Shown here piece by piece: positions 9,684 through 24,233 of a stretch of 64,000 bases of DNA. Location: NCBI RefSeq assembly GCF_014648415.1, contig NZ_BMRB01000002.1:1013260-1077259 (forward strand), read 5' to 3'. The stretch comes from Actinokineospora fastidiosa (GTDB taxonomy: Bacteria; Actinomycetota; Actinomycetes; Mycobacteriales; Pseudonocardiaceae). Below the pieces are notes generated by a model. The model was not told the DNA's origin, searched no databases, and was given only the letters and a program-made list of their open reading frames with translations. How positions within the stretch are numbered: the first letter of the stretch is position 1; the number at the start of each line of letters is the position of its first letter. The position numbers and the translations under genes are program-made.

Positions 9684-11662
9684 GGCTGGTCCGCCTCCCC
9701 GGGAGTGGCTGTGGTGGTCGCGTTGGGCGGTGTCATGCCCTTCCCCTCGGTCGCGCTGTTGAGAGCAGTGTGCACGGCCTCCGCGGTGGCCTTGCCGATG
9801 CCCGGCACGCCGCTGATCTCCTCGACGCTGGCCGCGCGCAGGCGCTTCACCGAGCCGAAGTGCTTGATCAGCACCTTGCGCCGGTGCTGGCCGAGGCCCG
9901 GGATGTCGTCGAGCGCGGAGACCGTCATCCGCTTGGCGCGCTTCTGCCGGTGGTAGGCGACCGCGAAGCGGTGCGCCTCGTCGCGGACGCGTTGCAGCAG
10001 GTACAGCGCCTCGCTGGTGCGCGGCAGGATCGCCGGGTCGGGGTCGGCGGGCAGCCAGACCTCCTCCAGCCGCTTGGCCAGCCCGATCACCGCGACGTCG
10101 GTGATGCCGAGGTCGGCGAGCACGTCGGCGGCCGCGTTGGCCTGCGGGCCAGCGCCGTCGACGACGAGCAGGTTCGGCGGGTAGGCGAAGCGGCGCGGGC
10201 GGCCGGTCTCCGGGTCGATGCCCGGGGTCGGGTCCTGGCCGCCGGTCTCCCCGGCGTACCGGGCGAAGCGGCGCCGGACGACCTCGGCGATGGCGGCCAC
10301 GTCGCCCTCGGTGGCGGCCTCGCGCAGCGCGAACCGGCGGTACTCGGACTTGCGCGGCAGCCCGTCCTCGAACACCACGAGCGAGGCGACGACGTCGCTT
10401 CCCTGGATGTGGCTGATGTCGATGCACTCGATGCGCAGCGGCGCGGAGTCGAGGCCGAGGTTGTCCTGCAGCTCCTGCAACGCGGCCGAGCGGGCGGTGA
10501 GGTCGCCCGCTCGGCGCAGTTTGTGCTGGGTGAACGCCTCCTTGGCGTTGCGCTCGACCGTCTCCATGAGCGCGCGCTTGTCGCCGCGCTGCGGCACCCG
10601 GAGGCCGACCTTGGCGCCGCGCAGCTCCGACAGCCAGTCGGCGAGCGCGTCGGCGTCGGCGGGCAGCTCGGGCACCAGGACCTCGCGCGGGACCGGGCTG
10701 TCGGCCTCGGCCTGGTCGGCCTGCTCGCCGTAGAACCCGACGATGAACTGCTCGACGAGGTCGGCCACCGGCCGGTCGGTGTCCTCGACCCGGTCGACGA
10801 CCCAGCCGCGCTGCCCCCGCACGCGGCCGCCGCGCACGTGGAAGACCTGGACGGAGGCCTCCAGCTCGTCAAAGGCGAAGGCGACCACATCGGCGTCGGT
10901 GCCGTCGCCGAGGACCACGGCCTGCTTCTCCATCGCCCGCTTGAGCGCGGCGATGTCGTCGCGCAGGCGGGCGGCGCGCTCGAACTCCCATGCCGCCGAC
11001 GCCTGGCCCATCTCCCGCTCCAGCCTGCGGATCATCGAGTCGGTCTTGCCGGAGAGGAAGTCGGCGAAGTCGGTGACGATCGCCCGGTGCCCCTCGGCGT
11101 CGACCTTGCCGACGCAGGGGGCGGAGCACTTGTCGATGTAGCCGAGCAGACAGGGCCGCCCGATCTGCCCGTGCCGCTTGAAGACGCCCGCCGAGCACGT
11201 CCGGGCGGGGAAGACGCGCAGGAGGAGGTCGAGCGTCTCCCGGATGGCCCAGGCGTGGGCGTACGGGCCGAAGTAGCGCACGCCCTTCTTGCGGGCGCCG
11301 CGGTAGACGTGCAGCCGCGGGTACTCCTCGTTGAGGGTGACGGCGAGCACGGGGTAGGACTTGTCGTCGCGGTAGCGGACGTTGAACCGCGGGTCGAACT
11401 CCTTGATCCAGTTGTACTCGAGCTGGAGCGCCTCGACCTCGGTCGTCACCACGGTCCACTCGACCGCGCCCGCCGTGGTGACCATCTGGCGGGTGCGCGG
11501 GTGCAGGGAGGCGACGTCGGCGAAGTAGGAGTTGAGCCGCGACCGCAGGCTCTTGGCCTTCCCGACGTAGATCACCCGGCCGTTGGGGTCGCGGAACTTG
11601 TAGACCCCCGGCGCGTCGGGAATGGACCCGGCGGACGGGCGATAGGTGGACGGGTCGGGCAC
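9680..11662 (-). CDS. uvrC: UvrABC excinuclease subunit C
   Basis: The 660-residue protein makes the dual incision in nucleotide excision repair. It has an N-terminal GIY-YIG nuclease domain (Pro-Gly-Val-Tyr-Lys-Phe, then Ile-Tyr-Val-Gly-Lys-Ala-Lys, about residues 16-95), a Cys-rich region ([13 protein letters not shown]), a UVR motif, the RNase H-like C-terminal nuclease (Glu-Cys-Ile-Asp-Ile-Ser-His, Val-Val-Asp-Gly-Ala-Gly-Pro-Gln), and a terminal double helix-hairpin-helix (Ile-Pro-Gly-Leu-Gly, Val-Pro-Gly-Ile-Gly-Lys-Ala). The length is normal. It heads the uvrC-rapZ-yvcK unit. Confidence 0.97.
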   Translation of the reverse strand: MPDPSTYRPSAGSIPDAPGVYKFRDPNGRVIYVGKAKSLRSRLNSYFADVASLHPRTRQMVTTAGAVEWTVVTTEVEALQLEYNWIKEFDPRFNVRYRDDKSYPVLAVTLNEEYPRLHVYRGARKKGVRYFGPYAHAWAIRETLDLLLRVFPARTCSAGVFKRHGQIGRPCLLGYIDKCSAPCVGKVDAEGHRAIVTDFADFLSGKTDSMIRRLEREMGQASAAWEFERAARLRDDIAALKRAMEKQAVVLGDGTDADVVAFAFDELEASVQVFHVRGGRVRGQRGWVVDRVEDTDRPVADLVEQFIVGFYGEQADQAEADSPVPREVLVPELPADADALADWLSELRGAKVGLRVPQRGDKRALMETVERNAKEAFTQHKLRRAGDLTARSAALQELQDNLGLDSAPLRIECIDISHIQGSDVVASLVVFEDGLPRKSEYRRFALREAATEGDVAAIAEVVRRRFARYAGETGGQDPTPGIDPETGRPRRFAYPPNLLVVDGAGPQANAAADVLADLGITDVAVIGLAKRLEEVWLPADPDPAILPRTSEALYLLQRVRDEAHRFAVAYHRQKRAKRMTVSALDDIPGLGQHRRKVLIKHFGSVKRLRAASVEEISGVPGIGKATAEAVHTALNSATEGKGMTPPNATTTATPGEADQP

Positions 11663-11726
11663 GCGTCAACCCTACGACCCGCTACCGACAGCGCGGCGGG
11701 GCCATGCCGGAGGCGATCTCCCGGCT

Positions 11727-11761
11727 GGCTCCGACCCGGTCGCGGTGACCGGGTCGGAGCC
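11727..11761 (-). terminator. terminator after the Rieske lipoprotein gene
   Basis: A 14-bp perfect inverted repeat (11727-11740 and 11748-11761) has a 7-nt loop and lies 5 nt beyond the stop of the minus-strand Rieske gene and upstream of uvrC. Confidence 0.75.
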
Positions 11762-11765
11762 GGGA

Positions 11766-12236
11766 TCAGGCGAGGGTGACCTTGCCGCCGTCCACCTTCA
11801 CCGGGATCTCCGCCAGCCCCGAGGTCGCCGGGCCCCGGGTGACGGCGCCGGAGGCGGCGTCGAAGGTGCTGCCGTGGTTGGGGCAGGTGATCGTGCCCCC
11901 CGACGGCGGGCTGACGATGGTGCCCTGGTGCGGGCAGGCCGGGTTGAACGCCTTGACCGCGTCGCCGTCGCGGACCAGCAGGATCTGGGTGTCCGGGCCG
12001 TCCACCAGCACGCCGCCGCCGTCGGGGATGTCGGCGACGGACGCCAGCGCGCCGTCGCCCTCACCGCCGCCGGTGGTGCCGCCGGTGGTGCCGCCGCCCG
12101 TCGTCGGCCCGCCCGAGGGGGCGGGCGCCTCGGTCGAGCACGCCGCCAGGGCGCCGGGGGCGAGCAGGGCGACCATCAGGCCGCACAGGACCTGCCGTCG
12201 GGGTCGGACCGTCTCGGTGGTGGGTTCTGCGGTCAC
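11766..12236 (-). CDS. Rieske [2Fe-2S] lipoprotein with Tat-like signal
   Basis: The 156-residue product starts at GTG 12236, which has a GAGGAGG ribosome binding site 7 nt upstream. The N-terminus has an Arg-Pro-Arg-Arg-Gln-Val-Leu twin-arginine-like motif, a hydrophobic stretch and the lipobox Leu-Ala-Ala-Cys, so it is probably a Tat-exported lipoprotein. A Gly/Thr-rich linker leads to a Rieske domain with both cluster motifs, Cys-Pro-His-Gln-Gly and Cys-Pro-Asn-His-Gly-Ser. It is a small stand-alone Rieske protein, not the cytochrome bc1 subunit; an electron-transfer role is inferred and the partner is unknown. Confidence 0.87.
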   Translation of the reverse strand: MTAEPTTETVRPRRQVLCGLMVALLAPGALAACSTEAPAPSGGPTTGGGTTGGTTGGGEGDGALASVADIPDGGGVLVDGPDTQILLVRDGDAVKAFNPACPHQGTIVSPPSGGTITCPNHGSTFDAASGAVTRGPATSGLAEIPVKVDGGKVTLA

Positions 12237-12312
12237 GCGGGAGCCTCCTCGACACAACTGCACTCCAGGACAGGAGATACACCCACCGTTACGTGCCCGC
12301 AGGGCGGACGGT

Positions 12313-14477
<2,165 letters not shown>

Positions 14478-14485
<8 letters not shown>

Positions 14486-15101
14486 CCGCGACCTCCTTCG
14501 CGACGGCCCCCAGGTGGGGTGAGGCCAGTCTCTCCACGTACTTGGCGATGACGTCCACTTCGAGGTTGACCTTGTCGCCGATCCCGCGGACGCCGAGCGT
14601 GGTGACGCGCAGGGTCTCCGGGATCAGGCTCACGGTGAACCAGTCGGACCCGACCTCCACGACGGTCAGCGAGACGCCGTCGACGGTGATGGAGCCCTTC
14701 TCCACGACATAACGCGCCAGCCGCTCCGGCATTCCGATCCGGACCAGTTCCCAGTGCTCGGACGGCTCGCGGGAGACGATCGTGCCCGTCCCGTCCACGT
14801 GGCCCTGCACGATGTGCCCGCCGAAGCGGGCGCCGACGGCGGCGGCCCGCTCCAGGTTGACCGGGTCGCCGTCGGCCACCTTGTCCAGGCTCGTGCGCAC
14901 CAGGGTCTCGCGCATCACGTCGGCGGTGAACGTGCCGCCGTCGAGTTCCACCACGGTCAGGCAGACGCCGTTGACCGCGATCGAGTCGCCGATGCGCGCG
15001 TCCGCGGTGACCAGCGGGCCCCTGATGGTCAGCCGCGCGGCGTCGGCGAGGTCGGCCACGGCCACGACCTCGCCGCGCTCCTCCACGATCCCGGTGAACA
15101 C
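14478..15101 (-). CDS. ribE: riboflavin synthase alpha chain
   Basis: The 207-residue enzyme dismutates two lumazines to riboflavin. It opens with the family hallmark Phe-Thr-Gly-Ile-Val-Glu-Glu-Arg-Gly and shows the two tandem lumazine-binding repeats, each with a Val-Asn-Gly-Val-Cys-Leu-Thr-Val or Val-Asp-Gly-Val-Ser-Leu-Thr-Val strand. The GTG at 15101 has a GAGGAGG ribosome binding site about 7 nt upstream. It lies 11 nt after ribD. Confidence 0.95.
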
Positions 15102-15112
15102 CGGCGTCCTCC

Positions 15113-16135
15113 TCACTGCTCCGCGGCCGGCACGGCGCTGACGCGCACGTCCGGTCCACACATGGTGACCTGTTCCACGACCATCCGGTGGGCCTCGGTG
15201 ATAGTCGACACGCCCGATGCGCCCAACGCCACAGGCCCGCCGCCCAGCAGGACGGGGGCGATGTAGGCCAGCACCCGGTCCACCGCGCCCGCCTCGGCGA
15301 ACGCGCCCGCCAGGGTCGGCCCGCCCTCCAGCAGCACGTCGACGGCGCCGCGCTCGTCCAGGGCGGCCAGCACCTCGCGCGGGTCGCGGGTGCGCAGGTG
15401 CAGGGTCGGCGCGGTGTCGTCGAGGACCTTCGCCGCCGGCGGCAGGTCGCCGGTCCCGACGACCACGCGCAGGGGCTGGCGGTCCAGCAGCGCGCCGGAG
15501 GCGTCCCGCGCGGTCAGCGCCGGGTCGTCGGCGAGCACGGTGCCGCGGCCGACCACGATGGCGTCGATACGGGTGCGCAGGTCGTGGACCTCGGCGCGGG
15601 ACGTCGCGGAGCTGATCCACCGGCTGGTGCCGTCGGCCGCGGCGACCCTGCCGTCGAGGGAGGCCGCGTACTTCCAGGTCACGTGCGGGCGGCCGGTCCG
15701 CTGCCGGTGCAGCCACGCGCGCAGCGCGCCCCGCTGGGCCTCCTCGGCCAGCAGCCCGCCCTCGACGCGGACGCCCGCGGCGGCCAGCACCTCCGCGCCA
15801 CCCGCCGCGACCGGGTTCGGGTCGCCGACGGCGTAGACGACGCGCGCGACGCCCGCGGCCAGCAGCGCGTCCGTGCACGGCGGGGTCCGGCCGTGGTGGG
15901 CGCAGGGCTCCAGGGTGACGACGGCTGTCCCACCCTTGGCCCGCTCCCCCGCCGCGCGCAGCGCCATGACCTCGGCGTGCGGTCCGCCGGGCGGCTGGGT
16001 CCCGCCGACGCCGACGACCTGCCCGGACGCGTCCAGGACGGCGCAGCCCACCGGCGGGTTCGGGCTGGTCGTGCCGTGCACGTCCGCGGCCCGCGCCAAG
16101 GCGGCGCGCATCGCCGCGACCAGCCCGTCCTCCAC
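15113..16135 (-). CDS. ribD: bifunctional riboflavin deaminase/reductase
   Basis: The 340-residue RibD has an N-terminal zinc deaminase with Gly-Pro-His-Ala-Glu-Val and Pro-Cys-Ala-His-His-Gly-Arg-Thr-Pro-Pro-Cys. It is followed from about residue 150 by the NADPH-dependent reductase (Lys-Tyr-Ala-Ala-Ser-Leu-Asp-Gly-Arg; Glu-Gly-Gly-Pro-Thr-Leu). It carries out the second and third steps after GTP cyclohydrolase. It is 41 nt downstream of rpe. No FMN riboswitch fits in that gap, so expression probably depends on the rpe promoter. Confidence 0.95.
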   Translation of the reverse strand: MEDGLVAAMRAALARAADVHGTTSPNPPVGCAVLDASGQVVGVGGTQPPGGPHAEVMALRAAGERAKGGTAVVTLEPCAHHGRTPPCTDALLAAGVARVVYAVGDPNPVAAGGAEVLAAAGVRVEGGLLAEEAQRGALRAWLHRQRTGRPHVTWKYAASLDGRVAAADGTSRWISSATSRAEVHDLRTRIDAIVVGRGTVLADDPALTARDASGALLDRQPLRVVVGTGDLPPAAKVLDDTAPTLHLRTRDPREVLAALDERGAVDVLLEGGPTLAGAFAEAGAVDRVLAYIAPVLLGGGPVALGASGVSTITEAHRMVVEQVTMCGPDVRVSAVPAAEQ

Positions 16136-16176
16136 GCCGATCAGTCTTTCAGGTCCCGTTGACGCCGCGCACCCGC

Positions 16177-16845
16177 CTAGCTGCGGTGTGCTGAGGCCCG
16201 CTCACGCAAGGCGGCGACGGCCGCGGCCGGGTCGTCGGTGTTGTAGACGGCCGAGCCCGCCACGAAGCAGTCGACGCCCGCCTCGGCGGCCTGGTCGATG
16301 GTGTCGGCGTTGATGCCGCCGTCGATCTCGATGATGACCTTGAGGTGGCCGGTGTCGACCAGGCGGCGCGCGGTGCGCACCTTGTCCAGCACGTCCGGGA
16401 TGAACTTCTGCCCGCCGAAACCGGGCTCGACGGACATGATCAGCAGCGTGTCGTAGTCGCGCAGGACCTCCACCCAGGGGTCCAGCGGGGTGCCCGGCTT
16501 GAGCGACAGCCCCGCCTTGGCGCCCGCGGCGCGCAGGTCGCGGGCGACGGCGCGCGGGTCGCGCACGGCCTCGGCGTGGATGGTGACGTTGTGCGCGCCC
16601 GCCTCGGCGTACCCGACGGCCCAGCGGTCGGGGTCCTCGATCATCAGGTGGCAGTCCAGCGGGATGTCGGTCGCCTTGCGCAGCGACTCCACCACCGGCA
16701 GGCCGAGGGTGAGGTTGGGCACGAAGTGGGCGTCCATCACGTCCACGTGCAGCCAGTCCGCGCCGCGGACGGCCGCCATCTCCTCGGCGAGCCGGGCGAA
16801 GTCGGCGGACAGGATGCTGGGCGCGATCATGGGGGTGGTCGACAC
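16177..16845 (-). CDS. rpe: ribulose-phosphate 3-epimerase
   Basis: The 222-residue TIM barrel of the pentose phosphate pathway shows Ala-Pro-Ser-Ile-Leu-Ser-Ala-Asp-Phe, [12 protein letters not shown] with metal ligands, and Ile-Asp-Gly-Gly-Ile-Asn. Two starts are possible, GTG 16845 and ATG 16830; neither has a ribosome binding site. A TATGCT box on the minus strand (16854-16859) lies 8 nt before the GTG, suggesting a leaderless or near-leaderless mRNA. Its product supplies ribulose-5-phosphate, the substrate of RibB, which makes sense of its place before the rib genes. Confidence 0.93.
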   Translation of the reverse strand: MSTTPMIAPSILSADFARLAEEMAAVRGADWLHVDVMDAHFVPNLTLGLPVVESLRKATDIPLDCHLMIEDPDRWAVGYAEAGAHNVTIHAEAVRDPRAVARDLRAAGAKAGLSLKPGTPLDPWVEVLRDYDTLLIMSVEPGFGGQKFIPDVLDKVRTARRLVDTGHLKVIIEIDGGINADTIDQAAEAGVDCFVAGSAVYNTDDPAAAVAALRERASAHRS

Positions 16846-16936
16846 AAAACCGCAGCATATGCAGGGGGCTGCGGGCACGCCGCATCCGCGTGGGGCCCAG
16901 GTGAGCCAAGTCTCGGAATCCGCTGGCCGCAACGGC

Positions 16937-16942
16937 TAGGTT
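16937..16942 (+). promoter_or_regulatory. candidate -10 box for a leaderless MOSC mRNA
   Basis: TAGGTT lies exactly 6 nt before GTG 16949, and no Shine-Dalgarno sequence is present. This is the spacing seen for leaderless transcripts in actinobacteria. Confidence 0.5.
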
Positions 16943-16948
16943 CAGGGC

Positions 16949-17593
16949 GTGGACTACGCGCGCGTGCTTTCCGTCAATGTGGGTGAACCCCGGCCGATCG
17001 AGGCCAGTGTGGGCGTCACGGGGATCGACAAGCGGCCTGCCGACGGCCCGGTGCCGGTGACCGTGCCCGGTCCCTCCCGGTCCGGCCTCGCGGGCGACGC
17101 CATCTGCGACGTGACCAACCACGGCGGCCCCGACCAGGCGGTCTACGCCTACGCCCGGGAGGACCTCGACACCTGGGCCGCCGAACTCGGGCGTGAGCTG
17201 CCCGCGGGCGTCTTCGGCGAGAACCTGACCACGAGCGGCGTCGACACCACGGGCGCGCTGATCGGTGAGCGCTGGCGGGTCGGCACGACGCTGCTGGAGG
17301 TGTCCTGCCCGCGCATCCCGTGCCGCACGTTCGCGGTGTGGCTGGAGCAGGAGCGCTGGCAGCACACGTTCACCCAGCGCGCGCTACCCGGCGCGTACCT
17401 GCGGGTCCTGACGCCCGGCGCCATCACCGCGGGCGACTCGATCGACATCGTGCACCGGCCGGACCACGACGTGACCATCGGCGTCGTCTTCCGCGCGCTC
17501 ACACTGGAGCCGGAACTGCTGCCCCGGCTGGTCGACATCGACGCGCTGTCCGGCAAGTTCCGGGACCGCGCGCGCAAGCGGGTGAACGCCTGA
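16949..17593 (+). CDS. MOSC-domain protein (YiiM-like)
   Basis: The 214-residue MOSC-domain protein has the typical Val-Thr-Asn-His-Gly-Gly-Pro-Asp-Gln-Ala-Val-Tyr-Ala-Tyr, Phe-Gly-Glu-Asn-Leu and the conserved Cys in Pro-Arg-Ile-Pro-Cys-Arg. MOSC domains bind molybdenum cofactor and act in sulfur carrier or N-hydroxylated base detoxification chemistry; YiiM reduces 6-hydroxylaminopurine. The specific substrate here is unknown. Its TGA overlaps the ATG of the Nudix gene by 1 nt (TGATG), so the two, and then alkD, form an operon that may serve nucleotide and base quality control. Confidence 0.82.
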   Translation: MDYARVLSVNVGEPRPIEASVGVTGIDKRPADGPVPVTVPGPSRSGLAGDAICDVTNHGGPDQAVYAYAREDLDTWAAELGRELPAGVFGENLTTSGVDTTGALIGERWRVGTTLLEVSCPRIPCRTFAVWLEQERWQHTFTQRALPGAYLRVLTPGAITAGDSIDIVHRPDHDVTIGVVFRALTLEPELLPRLVDIDALSGKFRDRARKRVNA

Positions 17594-18021
17594 TGCGCAG
17601 GACGGGACCGCGCGTCGGCGCGTACGTGGTGTGCATTGTGGACGGCAAGCTGCTGCTGAGCCGCATGGTGTACGTGGGGCTGCGGTGGATGCTGCCCGGC
17701 GGCGGCATCGAGCACGGTGAGGACCCGGTCGACGCCGCCGTGCGCGAGGTGTTCGAGGAGACCGGGTACACGGTGGAGATCGAGGACCTGCTCGGCCTGC
17801 ACACGTACGTGCGGACCGAGGGCAGGGAGAGCCACCACGCGCTGCGGGTCGTCTACACGGGCCGGATCACCGGGGGCGAGCTGACGCACGAGGTGGGCGG
17901 CAGCTCGGACATGGCGGCGTGGTTCCCCCTGGAGGAGGTCGGCGGCCTGGAGCGGGCGAGCCTGGTCGACCTGGCCCTGGGAATGCTCGACTCGCCCCCG
18001 AGGACGGGCCGCATCGCGTGA
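17593..18021 (+). CDS. Nudix hydrolase
   Basis: The 142-residue product carries a complete Nudix box, Gly-Gly-Gly-Ile-Glu-x-Gly-Glu followed by Arg-Glu-Val-Phe-Glu-Glu-Thr-Gly-Tyr at about residues 36-58. The family hydrolyses nucleoside diphosphate derivatives; the substrate cannot be told from sequence. It starts at the TGATG overlap with the MOSC gene, and its stop overlaps the GTG of the AlkD-like gene, consistent with one polycistronic mRNA. Confidence 0.87.
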   Translation: MRRTGPRVGAYVVCIVDGKLLLSRMVYVGLRWMLPGGGIEHGEDPVDAAVREVFEETGYTVEIEDLLGLHTYVRTEGRESHHALRVVYTGRITGGELTHEVGGSSDMAAWFPLEEVGGLERASLVDLALGMLDSPPRTGRIA

Positions 18022-18692
18022 CGTTCACCGACGCCGCCCGCGTCGGCCTGGCCGCGGCCGCCGACCCCGTCAGGGCGGTCGAGATGCGCCGGTACATGAA
18101 ATCGGCGATGCCGATGCACGGCGTCCCGAAACCGACGCGGGCGGCGTTGGTGCGGAACCTGGTGGCGGAGCACCCATTCACTGATCGTCCTGAGTGGATA
18201 GCCGCAACCTGCGACCTATGGCGCGCGGCCCAGTTCCGCGAGGAGCGTTACCTAGCCCTGGACCTGATCGGCCACCCCCGCTACGCGCACTGGCAGGCCC
18301 CAGATCTGCTGCCGGTGTACGAGGAGTTCATCACCACGGGCGCCTGGTGGGACTTCGTGGACGAGATCGCCACCCACAGACTCAACGACCTCCTCCACCG
18401 CTACCGCACCGAGATGACCCCACCGATGCGCGCTTGGGCGACGTCCCCGGACAAGTGGAAACGCCGCGCGTCGGTGCTGTGCCAGCTGGGCCACAAGGCC
18501 GACACGGACGTGGACCTGCTCGCCCACGCGATCGAGGCGAACGCCACCGACCCGGACTTCTTCCTCCGCAAGGCAATCGGCTGGGCACTGCGGCAGTACA
18601 GCCGGACAGACCCCGAGTGGGTGCGGGCATTCGTGGACTCCCACCCAGCCCTGTCCCCACTCTCGCGGCGGGAGGCCGTCAAACACCTCTAA
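18018..18692 (+). CDS. DNA alkylation repair protein, AlkD-like
   Basis: The 224-residue HEAT-repeat-like protein resembles AlkD DNA glycosylases. It has an N-terminal Arg-Arg-Tyr-Met-Lys segment, a central Trp-Trp-Asp-Phe-Val-Asp substrate-site region and the conserved Phe-Phe-Leu-Arg-Lys-Ala-Ile-Gly-Trp-Ala-Leu-Arg-Gln-Tyr motif. AlkD removes bulky or cationic alkylated purines. The GTG start overlaps the Nudix stop by 4 nt and is preferred over upstream in-frame starts that would lie inside the Nudix gene. Confidence 0.87.
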   Translation: MTFTDAARVGLAAAADPVRAVEMRRYMKSAMPMHGVPKPTRAALVRNLVAEHPFTDRPEWIAATCDLWRAAQFREERYLALDLIGHPRYAHWQAPDLLPVYEEFITTGAWWDFVDEIATHRLNDLLHRYRTEMTPPMRAWATSPDKWKRRASVLCQLGHKADTDVDLLAHAIEANATDPDFFLRKAIGWALRQYSRTDPEWVRAFVDSHPALSPLSRREAVKHL

Positions 18693-18787
18693 GGCCTGTG
18701 GACAACTTTCTCGGGCGCCGCTCGGATTCCGGCAACCTGGACCAAGAAGCCCCGATCCGCAGGGCATCCCCAGCTCCGGAGGTCGCC

Positions 18788-19612
18788 ATGTCCACCCTCA
18801 CCACCTACCCCTTCACCACCCGCCCCCGCACCATCCCGCGCTCCAGCACTGTGGACAGCGCGATCGCCAGCACCCGCCCCCGCTCCACCCTCCGCCGCGC
18901 TACCCGCGCACGCACTCGCCAACCCCGCCAAGCCCGCCCCCACGCGACCCGACCTTGCGTCACCCGATCCCAACCAGCCCGCCCCAGCACCACCCGCCCC
19001 AGGCGACCCTTTCCCGCGCAGCCCAACCCTATGGCGATCAACCCGAAGCAGCCCGGACCTGCGTCATTCCACCCCACGCAGTCCGTCCCGGCGCCGCTCG
19101 CACTCACGCAGTCCCTCCCGGCACCGCTCGGCACTCACGCAGCCCTACCCCGCACCGCTCGCACTCACGCAGTCCTACCCCGCACCGTCCAACCTCACGC
19201 AGCTCGACCCGGCACCGTCCAACCTCACTCAGCCCGATTCTGCGCCGCCCAACCCGACCCAGCCCGACTCCAAGCCGCTCAACCTCACCCAGCCCTACCC
19301 ACCACCATCCGACCCCACACAGCCCTACCCCAAGCCGCTCAACCTCACGCAGCTCGACCCCGCACCGTCCGACCCCACGCAGCTCAACCTCGCGTGGCCC
19401 AACCCGTCGCCGTCCAATTCCGCGTCGCCCAACCGACCGAGTTCCCCGCTCAACGACGTCCCCACAACATCCGGCGCATCCAGGTTCACCGACACCGCCA
19501 CCCTCGCCGCCATCGAACCTGCGCTCGTCCGCATCCGCCAAGCCCCACCGCCATCAGTTGGCGTCCGGTGCTCTCGTGGGGCAGCGCGGCGTGCAGGCCT
19601 ATGCGCCAGCGT
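18788..19612 (+). pseudogene. proline-rich decapeptide-repeat reading frame with apparent 1-nt frameshift
   Basis: The approximately 1-kb gap between alkD and pheT holds coding-like sequence. ATG 18788 has a good ribosome binding site (GGAGG at 18778-18782) and opens a Thr/Arg/Pro-rich frame. From about 19090 the DNA is a tandem 30-nt repeat. The ATG frame reads the repeat sensibly (Pro-Leu-Ala-Leu-Thr-Gln-Ser-Leu-Pro-Ala) only through the first unit. The second unit is 31 nt, with one extra G near 19130. After it, the regular decapeptide, with G/C-rich third codon positions, continues in the next frame to about 19550. A stop at 19612 closes the third frame, implying a second shift. It is either a decayed gene or one with sequencing indels. 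No family was recognised; a surface or disordered repeat protein is possible. Confidence 0.45.
19094..19424 (+). repeat. tandem 30-nt repeat, about 11 units, encoding a decapeptide
   Basis: Units start at 19094, 19124 (31 nt), 19155, 19185, 19215, 19245, 19275, 19305, 19335, 19365 and 19395 (degenerate). In the coding-like frame the consensus is Pro-(Leu/Ser)-Asn-Leu-Thr-Gln-(Pro/Leu)-(Tyr/Asp)-Pro-Ala. Variation falls mostly at third codon positions or gives conservative swaps, which suggests past selection on protein. Confidence 0.8.
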
Positions 19613-19652
19613 GACCGTTTCCGCCAAGCCTTGTGGGTTCGCGCCTCACCGG

Positions 19653-19683
19653 GGCCACCGCCGCATGGGATCGGGCGGTGGCC
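19653..19683 (-). terminator. terminator after pheT
   Basis: A 10-bp perfect stem (19653-19662 and 19674-19683), extendable with mismatches outward, lies 29 nt past the minus-strand pheT stop. Confidence 0.6.
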
Positions 19684-19711
19684 ACCGGGTGGAGGCTTGG
19701 TCGGGACTGGG

Positions 19712-23421
<3,710 letters not shown>

Positions 23422-24213
23422 TCATCGGGTGGGTCGGCGCTGGGCTCTTGCGGTTTCATAAAGGCACAGCGCGGCCGCGGTTGCCAGGTTGAGGCTCTCG
23501 GCGGCGCCGTAGAGGGGGATGCGCAGGGCGTTGTCGCACGCGTCCAGGGTCGCCTGGTCGAGTCCGCGCGCCTCGTTGCCGAAGACCCACGCGGTGGGCT
23601 CGGTCAGCTCGACGGCGTGGATGTCGTGCTCGGCGTGGCCGTGGGCGGCGATCAGGCGCAGGCCCGCGGCGCGGCAGGCGGCCAGGGCGGCGGTGACGTC
23701 GCGGCTGCGCGCGATCGGCAGGTGGAAGACGCTGCCGGTGGACGCGCGCACGCACTTGCCGTTGTGCGGGTCGACGGTGTCGCCCGCGAACACCACGGCG
23801 TCGGCGCCCGCGGCGTCGGCGGCCCGGGTGACGGTGCCCGCGTTGCCGGGGTCGGCGATGCCGACCAGCACCGCGACCAGGGCGGGAGAGCCCGCGAGCG
23901 CGGTCTCCAGCGGCTTGTCGAGCAGGTCGCACACGGCGACCACGCCCTGCGGGGTGACCGTCTCGGACAGACCGGCCGCGGCCTTGTCGGTGACCTCCGA
24001 CACGCGCGCGAACGCCTCGTCGGCGGCGCGCAGCAGGTCGGGGTGCCTGGCGGCGGCCTCGGCCGTGACGAACACCTCGTGCACGCGGCCGTAGGCGAGG
24101 GCCTCGCGCACGGCCTGCGCGCCCTCGGCGAGGAAGCGGCCCGCCTTCTCCCGGCCCGCCCTGCGGGTCAGGGCCCGGGCGGCGGCGACCCGGGGCGTGC
24201 GTTCGGTGCACAC
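23422..24213 (-). CDS. TrmH/SpoU-family RNA 2'-O-methyltransferase
   Basis: The 263-residue SpoU-type methyltransferase has a small N-terminal substrate-binding domain and the knotted SAM domain. Its motifs are Val-Gly-Ile-Ala-Asp-Pro-Gly-Asn-Ala-Gly-Thr (motif 1), Val-Phe-Gly-Asn-Glu-Ala-Arg-Gly-Leu (motif 2) and Ile-Pro-Leu-Tyr-Gly-Ala-Ala-Glu-Ser-Leu-Asn-Leu (motif 3). It resembles the 23S rRNA TsnR/RlmB group and follows rplT, as is common in actinobacteria. The chosen GTG at 24213 is 21 nt after rplT and lies at the edge of a strong hairpin. Confidence 0.9.
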   Translation of the reverse strand: MCTERTPRVAAARALTRRAGREKAGRFLAEGAQAVREALAYGRVHEVFVTAEAAARHPDLLRAADEAFARVSEVTDKAAAGLSETVTPQGVVAVCDLLDKPLETALAGSPALVAVLVGIADPGNAGTVTRAADAAGADAVVFAGDTVDPHNGKCVRASTGSVFHLPIARSRDVTAALAACRAAGLRLIAAHGHAEHDIHAVELTEPTAWVFGNEARGLDQATLDACDNALRIPLYGAAESLNLATAAALCLYETARAQRRPTR

Positions 24214-24223
24214 CCCGGGTCGC
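24185..24223 (-). promoter_or_regulatory. hairpin enclosing the methyltransferase start codon
   Basis: An 11-bp perfect stem (24185-24195 and 24213-24223) with a 17-nt loop begins 11 nt after the rplT stop on the minus strand. No U-tract follows. The GTG of the methyltransferase begins at the last stem base, so the hairpin could limit its initiation or trim read-through. Confidence 0.5.
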
Positions 24224-24233
24224 GGCGCGGTGC

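Noticed and set aside
16846-16948. FMN riboswitch before the riboflavin operon
   Set aside because: The conserved aptamer boxes are not present in this 103-nt gap or before ribD.
19094-19424. Regular 30-nt repeats as a possible CRISPR array
   Set aside because: Units are contiguous with no unique spacers, diverge in a codon-like way and encode a decapeptide.
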